In this document: positions 57,120 to 64,000 of the stretch, one piece after another | How positions within the stretch are numbered: the first letter of the stretch is position 1 | Layout of the letters: every line of letters begins with the position of its first letter | Assembly (NCBI GenBank): GCA_963210315.1 | Contig: OY723293.1 | Span: 1,364,001 to 1,428,000 of the forward strand | Length of the DNA: 64,000 nucleotides | DNA from: Rhynchopus euleeides | Taxonomy: Eukaryota; Euglenozoa; Diplonemea; Diplonemida; Diplonemidae | Direction of reading: 5' to 3' | Position numbers and translations under genes: made by a program | Notes under the pieces: generated by a model | The model's input: the letters and a program-made list of their open reading frames with translations, nothing else | What the model was told of the DNA's origin: nothing | Database searches by the model: none

Positions 57120-57503
57120 CATAGCCAACGCTGTGTCAAGAGGATGGGGTGATCTCGGTTAGTTCTGCACGACAGACAACAGAATCTGTGCACATTGGGC
57201 AGGGCGTGTGAGATATCTCGCGTGGAACACCATGGTGGATTTCCCGCACGTCCTGCCCACTGTGTGCCCCGTGTGGTGTATATGTCTCAAAAGGGGGTGT
57301 GGTGGTGGTAGCGGTGGATGCGGGTCCTGGCCTGCTCGTGTTTTTCTGCTCCGAGTGCCACCCACCCACCCACCCCCCTCTTGCGGTGCTTTCCCAAGAC
57401 ACAGGCTTGGATGGCGTGATCGAACCATCGACATTCAGACATGTTCTGAACGGGTGCCCCTCTGTGTGTGGCTCTCACAGCAGGTGCCGTCACAGAAAAC
57501 AAT
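57120..57503 (+). promoter_or_regulatory. 5' flank/leader of the Crinkler/RHS-type gene
   Basis: No gene is seen. GTGGCTCTCACAG and GTGCCGTCACAG, ending at 57480 and 57495, are acceptor-like and lie 24 and 9 bases before the ATG at 57504. Confidence 0.4.
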
Positions 57504-60016
57504 ATGCTCAACGGACTCGGCACCCTGTGCCGACAGATGCGCGCGGCGGTGGTGTTTGCAACTGTTCCGCCCAAGTCCTGCCGTTCGGGGCGGCTGAAGT
57601 GGGACATGCAAGCGCTGACATTCACTCCCCCACCGAAGATGCCACTTGCCACGTTGCGTGGTGTTGTTGCAATCAAGAACGAGGACTCGAGGGCACAGGC
57701 GGTGCCGCTGACCGGCCTCGTGGCGGCCTCGAATGTGGCACTCCTTGACATCGCGGGGATGTCCGCACACGAAGCGAAGGACCGGCTCATCAAAGGCGTG
57801 CCGTATGTCTTGCGGAGGCAGGGCGCCGAAACTCTTGCTAAGCACGTCAACAACCCGGGACAGTCTGGTGATCGCTTCTCCCTGCCGTGCAACACAGGCC
57901 CGGCAGGCTCGGGGAAGACTGTGCTCCAACGTCAGAACATGCTGCAGGCAGCGCGCGACTTCGGGTTCTTGGCGGTGGAGATTGATTTCAACGGGATTCA
58001 GTCTGTTTACCCGTCAGAGAATAAAGCCTTTGACCAGCTTGTTGCCAATCGAATCTTGTGCTACCTGCCGAAGTATCGTGACGAGGATTGGCCAGACTGC
58101 TTGGGAAAAATTGCGGAGGACTTCAAAGGGCAAGCCGCACTGCGCTCCGTCAGGGAAGCAGTGCAGGTGCTGAAGAAGGCGCTGAATCACGAGGGCCCCG
58201 TGTTGCTCGCAGTGGACGAGCTGGTCAAAGCTCCCGGCAGCGGAAGGGAGAAACTGTCTTCTCTCTGTCACATCATGGACGATTTGCTGCGCAGATACAA
58301 CGCCAATGACAGGATCCTTCTTGCCGTGTCTGTGTATGACCTCGTGGACCTGGGGACGTTCGTCACTGATTCGAAACGCGAGCTGGTGCACCAGGATCTC
58401 CCACCCATCCTGCCGGTGTTGCTGGAATCGGGTGTGAAGGAATGCCTGCCGCTCTGGCTGCAGATCTTCTTCGACAAGAAGAAGCGTGAGAAGCTGACGC
58501 AGAAGCTGAAGCTGACTGAGGTCATGGGAACCGTCGCGGGTCTGGTGGCCGAGAGCGGGGGTCACCCGCGACGGGTCGAAGCCCTCATCCGCCAAGTGGA
58601 TCAGCTCAGCCAGGAGGTGCTGCACAGGGCGAAGAGCAGGAACAAGAAGATCAGCGAGGAGCGGCTGCTGGCATCGCAACTGCAGGCAGTGGGGACCGTG
58701 GTGTTCGGGGAAAATAAGTGCCTGTCCGCGATGGACGCAAAGCTCGACCTTCGTTTCACGGGGAACCGTCTTTCAGATTTCGTGCGTGAGAATAGTGATC
58801 ACGCGGATGAACGTACACTTGTGCTACTGAAGTACTTGTTCGCGAGGGTGGACATGAATGGTGACGACGCACGGATTCTGCGTTCCGCAACCAGGTACCA
58901 CTACCAGTTGGTGCCGAACAACATGCGTCATGTCGGGTACCTCCCGTTGCCTTCACTGGATGCGTTCTGTGACCAACAGCTGGGCAGGTGCAAGAACAAG
59001 AAGCTGACGTCCTTTCTTGAACACGTGAAAGGTATTGCGGACGCCAACCTTTCCATCACTCGCAAGGGCAGCCACGACGCCAAGCACCCTGAGCCCGCCG
59101 ACCTTTCTGACACTCGCGGGGGCGTCCACGACACCAAGCGCAAGAAAAGACAAAAGGTTCCTCGATCTGAGACGAACGAGAGCAGCAAGCACTTCGAGAA
59201 GGGCATGTTCCACGCACTCTGTGGAGCGGTCCTCGCCCGGGAGTGTCTCACAGAGAACATGTTTCGCCGTTCACCACACCTGCCAGAGACTACCTGCACA
59301 GAGATCGAGTGGGCTAATGACATCAAGCTCTTCCCGAATGCGGTGGAGAAGGGGACGAATCTTCGCGTGTGTGACGATGAGACGCTACGTCGCATCTTTA
59401 AAGTCGGTGCGGTCAACGAGCAAGAAGACGGTCAACAGATGAAGTCGTCCGCAGGACTCGCATTTGTTCCGACGGACAGGTGGAATATGTGCTGCGACTT
59501 TGTGTTGGTGCTGCCGACCAAGGACAGGAAGCGCGCGGGGCGTGTTGTGTTGGCTGTGCAGTGCAAGCACTGGGCGGGGGATGTGGGCGGAGATGGACTT
59601 CACGCTCTGGCACACTTCCGCTACGGGCGGCACTGCTTCGAAGCGGATCAGGTGTACGCAGGGAAGAGTGGAGGGGCCGAAAGGTATGCGTCATTCGGTG
59701 TCTCGAACCGTATGCGTTTTTCCTTTTTCACAGGCTCGAGAATTCGTTTCGGGCGAAGTTCTGCAACATTGTCGAGCAAAACAAGGACTCGGACACGAAA
59801 GTGGTGTTTGTGCTGGCTACGGTGAACGACATCACGCAGGCGCGTGTGAAGGCGAACGTGTTCAACAGGGTGAACCTTCCGGACGATGCGAAGTACAAGA
59901 GCACCGCGCTGCTGGAGGACGAGGGGTTGATGGACCTGCAACACATGTGCCGCTGGTGCCCCACTGTGGGGTACGGTGCGCTGCTGGCGGAGAAGCTGCG
60001 GGAGCTTCCTTTGTGA
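57504..60016 (+). CDS. Crinkler/RHS-type P-loop NTPase with C-terminal nuclease-like domain, 2 exons
   Basis: Exons 57504-59683 and 59734-60016 (50-base intron, GTATGC to TCACAG, phase 2) give 820 residues. The Walker A motif GPAGSGKT is at 132-139, and a Walker B-like VLLAVDELV at about 232. An ATPase body with YNANDRILLAVSVYDL follows. The C-terminal part has CCDFVLVLPTKDR followed by VVLAVQCKHW (about 662-690), the D...QxK pattern of restriction-enzyme-fold nucleases. The NTPase plus nuclease layout is that of the Crinkler-RHS superfamily, known from pathogen effectors, many free-living eukaryotes and trypanosome retrotransposon-hot-spot proteins. No LFLAK-type header or signal peptide is present. 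A Lys-rich stretch (KRKKRQK) could direct it to the nucleus. Mobile-element debris lies all around, as is usual for RHS loci. Confidence 0.75.
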
Positions 60017-60514
60017 GCGAAGGGGTATAAGGCCTTCGTGGAGGGTGCCTTTAACCCATTAAGGGTGCCGCTCGCAAACCACTCTTGCATCGGTGCGGTG
60101 CTGTGCAAGGATTGGGGGGTGGGGTGAGGTGTTGATGTGTATGGTAGGCCCGTGCATACCTTCGGTTTTTTTCATTGTCTCGTGGGCCTGTCACGCCAGA
60201 GGCTGTGGCGGATGAGATCCTTCTAGCCTGACCCCCCCTCCCCCCTCCCATCCCCCCCTCCCCCGCCGGACTCCACACTGAGGTGTTGGGTGCAATTTTG
60301 CCAAAAACAAAACACAACAAAAGCTGTCCCGTCTGTCCCGACACGCATGAAATCACCCCCACCCCCCACCACAATCCCTCCCATTGTGCATTGATCTGCC
60401 TTGTACAACATATCTGGTGTAGTGACTACAAAAAGGACTAACATTGCAAGAAGGTGCTGGGAGAGTTGCTTTTCCATTCACTCTCGACGATCAAGCCCCA
60501 CCCCCCCACCACAA
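59790..60514 (+). repeat. segment R: 3' end of the NTPase gene plus downstream DNA, first copy
   Basis: More than 99 percent identical by eye to 61725-62456. It covers the last ~225 coding bases and ~500 bases of 3' flank including AAGAAGGTGCTGGGAGAG. Confidence 0.92.
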
Positions 60515-60566
60515 ACTCGTTTGAGCACCGTGCGTAGGGGAGTCGTGGGGTCGAGGAAGGACGGGC
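60507..60566 (+). repeat. dispersed repeat, + copy
   Basis: Inverted relative to 22385-22450. It starts CACCACAAACTCGTTTGAGC and ends GGAAGGACGGGC. It is attached to segment R here but not to the second copy of R. Confidence 0.75.
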
Positions 60567-60697
60567 ATGTAGCTTGGGGGGTCCAGCTGGTCTCGAGACC
60601 AGCAGTTGCCTATGTTGCTGGTCTGGGGGGAAAAAGAAACAAAAAAGTATAAACCGGGACCCTGGTGCCCCTGCAAACCCGCAAACCCGCAAACCCG

Positions 60698-61965
60698 ATG
60701 GTGGTGATTGAGAGGACGATCTACCTTGCCCACTCCACCGACACCGGGCGGAAGGTGCTGATGACCAACTCCATCGACACCCCCGGGACCTGGGCGGAGG
60801 TGTCGGACCTGTCAGCGGATACCCAGGGGATATGTATAAGGTGGACCCTGCAGGTGTCGCGGCTGTGGTGAAGTATCCAGGCGTGGTGGGGGAGAGCAAA
60901 AGCCAGCCGTCCATCACGGTGGGGAAGCTCGGTCTCGGGTTTGCCAGCGGGGAGCCGGCCAGGACGTCGTATGTCGTGTGGGGCTATGCGCTGCCCGATC
61001 CGGCAGCGGATAAGACGTCGCTGGCGACGGTCCCCCCGTCGGAGTACCCAGCGGGGCCGATGTGTTTCCTGCCGAGCGACGACTGCCGGGAACAGCGGCT
61101 CACTTTCCCCGTGGGGGAGACGAATTGCGGGAAGGAGCAGGTGTGCGTGGACCCCGACGAGGAGGCGAACAAAAAGTTCGAGTGCCACTGCAAGCCGCCC
61201 CAGACAGGTGCTCTCGGGATGAACAAGCCTGCCGCAGCGTGCATAGTGCCCCCGTGTGCGGCGTCGCCGTGTCCGATGGGGCAGGAGTGTGTGAATAGTG
61301 ACACGCCGGGGTCCACCACGTACACCTGTAAGTGTGTGGCACCACAGACGGGTGTCGATGTTGTCAACGGGGCTGCAACTTGCACCGATGTAGCTGACGA
61401 CTGTGCGACTTCGCCCTGTGGGGCGGACCAGGAGTGCAAGGATGACAAAATGGCTGCCGATACAAAGTTCACATGCGAATGCAAGGCACCCAAAGTCGGT
61501 GCTCCAGGAAGTAACGCGCCTGCAGCGATGTGTGCTGACCCTGCTGACGACTGCGCGACGTCACCCTGTGGGGCTGACCAGGACTGCAAGGACGATGGGA
61601 TGGCTGCCGATACAATGTTCACCTGCGAGTGCAAAGCACCCAAAGCAGGCACAGGGATGAATGCGCCTGCCATGTGTGCTGACCCTGCTGACGACTGCGC
61701 GACGTCACCCTGTGGGGCAGACCACGGACACGAAAGTGGTGTTTGTGCTGGCTACGGTGAACGACATCACGCAGGCGCGTGTGAAGGCGAACGTGTTCAA
61801 CAGGGTGAACCTTCCGGACGATGCGAAGTACAAGAGCACCGCGCTGCTGGAGGACGAGGGGTTGATGGACCTGCAACACATGTGCCGCTGGTGCCCCACT
61901 GTGGGGTACGGTGCGCTGCTGGCGGAGAAGCTGCGGGAGTTTCCTTTGTGAGCGAAGGGGTATAA
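60698..61965 (+). pseudogene. broken EGF-repeat protein fragment fused to segment R
   Basis: The first frame reads MVVIERTIYLAHSTDTGR to about 60830. The sense then continues in another frame (MYKVDPAGVAAVV...), so one base in the GGGG run near 60828 seems lost. Then come EGF-like Cys patterns: CxxEQVCVDPDEE..FECHCK, SPCPMGQECVN..YTCKC, and three tandem ~48-residue repeats beginning ADDCATSPCGADQ (about 61391, 61544 and 61688). At 61725 the third repeat is cut and joined out of frame to the duplicated NTPase 3' end, running to a stop at 61965. No signal peptide is seen, so the 5' end is missing too. The intact parent would be an extracellular protein. Confidence 0.8.
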
Positions 61966-62456
61966 GGCCTTCGTGGAGGGTGCCTTTAACCCATTAAGGG
62001 TGCCGCTCGCAAACCACTCTTGCATCGGTGCGGTGCTGTGCAAGGATTGGGGGGTGGGGTGAGGTGTTGATGTGTATGGTAGGCCCGTGCATACCTTCGG
62101 TTTTTTTCATTGTCTCGTGGGCCTGTCACGCCAGAGGCTGTGGCGGATGAGATCCTTCTAGCCTGACCCCCCCCCTCCCCCCTCCCATCCCCCCCTCCCC
62201 CGCCGGACTCCACACTGAGGTGTTGGGTGCAATTTTGCCAAAAACAAAACACAACAAAAGCTGTCCCGTCTGTCCCGACACGCATGAAATCACCCCCACC
62301 CCCCACCACAATCCCTCCCATTGTGCATTGATCTGCCTTGTACAACATATCTGGTGTAGTGACTACAAAAAGGACTAACATTGCAAGAAGGTGCTGGGAG
62401 AGTTGCTTTTCCATTCACTCTCGACGATCAAACCCCACCCCCCCCCCCACCACAAT
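61725..62456 (+). repeat. segment R: second copy
   Basis: Duplicate of 59790-60514. The NTPase frame inside it is intact to its stop at 61951 but has no 5' part. It ends at CCACCACAA, where RT-fragment DNA begins. Confidence 0.92.
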
Positions 62457-63133
62457 CTTCACACAGAGCTGGCACGACACACATGTACCGAGAAGGATAT
62501 GCAAACGGACTCACCGCATCCAACAAAAAAAGGGATTTTTCCTTTATCCAACCCAGGGAACAAACACCCTCGGGCTCGGGAAGAAAAGACAAACATCCAA
62601 GCGTTTCATACGATCCACAGCAAGTCAAGGACTTAATACGTTTCTGTATCAAAAACGCATGTGTGCTGCAAAACGGACAGGTCTACCGCCAAACCAGGGG
62701 AATACCCATGGGTGCTAACTCTTCTCCAGATATGGCAAACCTCTACTGTCATATCAAAGAGAAACACTTCATGGATAACCTGGTCAACAGCGGGGACATA
62801 TCAAACATGAAACGTGCAATGCTCCTTTCGCACACCATGAGATATATTGACGATATCCTGTGTTTCGGTACCGACCCACCTCCCCCCGAGGTGTATCAAA
62901 TGGAGTATTGTCGAACAAACCCAACCGATGCTGACACTACTTTCGTCGGAATACGGATCCGACAAGAATACCGTGCCCCCCGTACACCAAAGGATCCATC
63001 ATCACCAAACCCTGCACCCCCCAACTCTGCACCCCCCAACCCAACCAACCATCATGGATGTATTCAGATCTTAATAAGAGAGGAATTTTTTTCGCCAAAT
63101 CTACCTCCTCCTCCTCTTAGATTAAGACCTTAG
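62457..63133 (+). pseudogene. reverse-transcriptase fragment (IPMG...RYIDD type)
   Basis: The frame contains VYRQTRGIPMGANSSPDMANLY (palm motif, about 62680-62750; the RGIPMG part is key) and MRYIDDILCFG with the catalytic YIDD at about 62840-62860. This wording belongs to the PLE-like/protist RT group, not to the LINE at 3902. Upstream fingers are missing and the tail is low-complexity Pro-rich, ending LRLRP. A/T content is higher than in neighbouring genes. It is an incomplete, probably dead copy. Confidence 0.65.
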
Positions 63134-64000
63134 TCCATAAACGGCCCAAAAAAGCCCAACATCTGAATCCCCTTAATTAAGGTCTTAAACCTCTTAGTGT
63201 AACCTCTTTACAGGGGGGGGTCAAATAAACGTACTAAGTACTACTATTCGGCGAACGGGCGGGCCTAAATCGACCTCGCCAAAAAAGTATAAAATACTTT
63301 GCGAGCGAATAGACGTACGTAGTACGTCTATTCAACTTTTCCTAAAAACGCTGTTTGCAGGGGCTCTGCGGGGCTATTTGGTCCACCAGGGGCGCGCTGG
63401 TCACTGCTGCGTGCCCTGGCCCGGATCACTTCGTTGAAGGAAGGCCGGGGAGCGCCTGGCTATGGCCCATCCTCTCGAGGCATTCCGTGAGCAGATGAAA
63501 TCATCGGCGGTCGTCATTATATCCGACACCAGCCGAAGATATTGGCCCTGTTGGTGGATGTCACAGGTCTACGGTGAGCTTTGTCTGGGGCCATCCGTTC
63601 ACATCTTCTCGGTGGTGGTGGGGACTGCGGACGCCGTAGCTGAGGGGAATGCGCGGCGGGCTTCAGCAGTGGTTCTGATGCCTCTGGACCGCATGAGCTT
63701 GCGGGTTTGCGGGGCCCGTGCACCCTGGTTCCCCGAAGTGGCACTAATAGACCTTGTCTCCATTCTTTGCCCCAAAGTTTGCGGATTTGTGTGCCCCCTC
63801 CACTGGCAGGCGGTCCTCCATAAAGAAAATCTCAAAAAAAACGAGATATTTCCCAAAAAAACGGGTGTACAAAGTAAGTACTTGTATTCAACGGCCCAAC
63901 GTGCCCCAGAGCCCCAAAAAAATAAGTACTACTATTCGGCTAAGTACTACTATTCAACTAAGTACGTTTATTCGACCCCCCCCTGTAAGGTCTTACACTC
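63134..64000. mobile_element. TIR element at the window end, ORF-less
   Basis: ACAGGGGGGGGTC-AATAAACGTACT at about 63208-63235 is inverted at about 63963-63992 (AAGTACGTTTATTCGACCCCCCCCTGT region). The similarity extends outward to TTACACT/AGTGTAA near 63195 and 63995-64000. AGTACTACTATTCGGC repeats are subterminal on both sides. A near-palindrome of AATAGACGTACG is at about 63308-63336. No protein is recognisable; the element may run past the window. Confidence 0.6.

Noticed and set aside
61661..61951. Second complete copy of the Crinkler/RHS-type gene
   Set aside because: Only the last ~75 codons are present; the upstream sequence is the EGF-repeat fragment.

Overview
This is eukaryotic nuclear DNA. 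It is GC-rich, genes are split by short GT-AG introns, start codons often sit in a CACCATG-like context, and non-LTR and TIR transposons and TTAGGG-type repeats are present. Every convincing protein gene is on the + strand. Twelve of the thirteen introns I place begin with GTATG, and most starts lie shortly after a pyrimidine tract and AG. A divergent SSU rRNA 3' fragment contains AAGCAAAAGTCGTAACAAG. Together this suggests a free-living protist with directional gene clusters and probable leader trans-splicing. A euglenozoan, perhaps a diplonemid, is my best guess, but it is an inference only.

Layout. 1-2.1 kb: UDP-sugar pyrophosphorylase. 3.4-8.6 kb: an astacin-type metalloprotease gene broken by a 3.9-kb LINE-like retroelement with a 31-bp target-site duplication over the active-site codons. 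8.6-12.8 kb: gene-poor, with repeat pieces and an SSU rRNA fragment. 12.8-19.4 kb: a five-exon TPR protein, probably SKI3/TTC37 of the Ski exosome cofactor. 20.4-24.7 kb: two coiled-coil proteins of unknown function. 25.5-26.6 kb: an SRAP/HMCES abasic-site protein.

27.6-30.3 kb is a telomere-motif satellite that reverses orientation near 28.91 kb. Its flanks are also inverted, giving a palindrome about 2.7 kb long. 31-44.7 kb is a tandem segmental duplication carrying two copies of a type I membrane protein gene and the upstream region of ABCE1. Copy 1 has gained a hAT-like element, a MITE and two TIR elements that copy 2 lacks, so empty and filled sites can be compared directly. 44.7-47.1 kb: ABCE1 (ribosome recycling). 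48.2-49.4 kb: a spermidine-synthase-like (METTL13-like) methyltransferase. 49.9-53.8 kb: a large secreted protein of unknown function.

53.8-64 kb is a mosaic. It holds a foldback element, a 385-bp near-identical fragment of the methyltransferase gene, and a Crinkler/RHS-type P-loop NTPase with a C-terminal nuclease-like region. The 3' end of that gene is repeated downstream, fused to a broken EGF-repeat gene and followed by a reverse-transcriptase fragment. A TIR element reaches the window end. Housekeeping genes (sugar nucleotides, RNA decay, DNA repair, translation) alternate with fast-changing surface/secreted genes and transposon-dense spacers. I see no bacterial operon, CRISPR array or tRNA gene.
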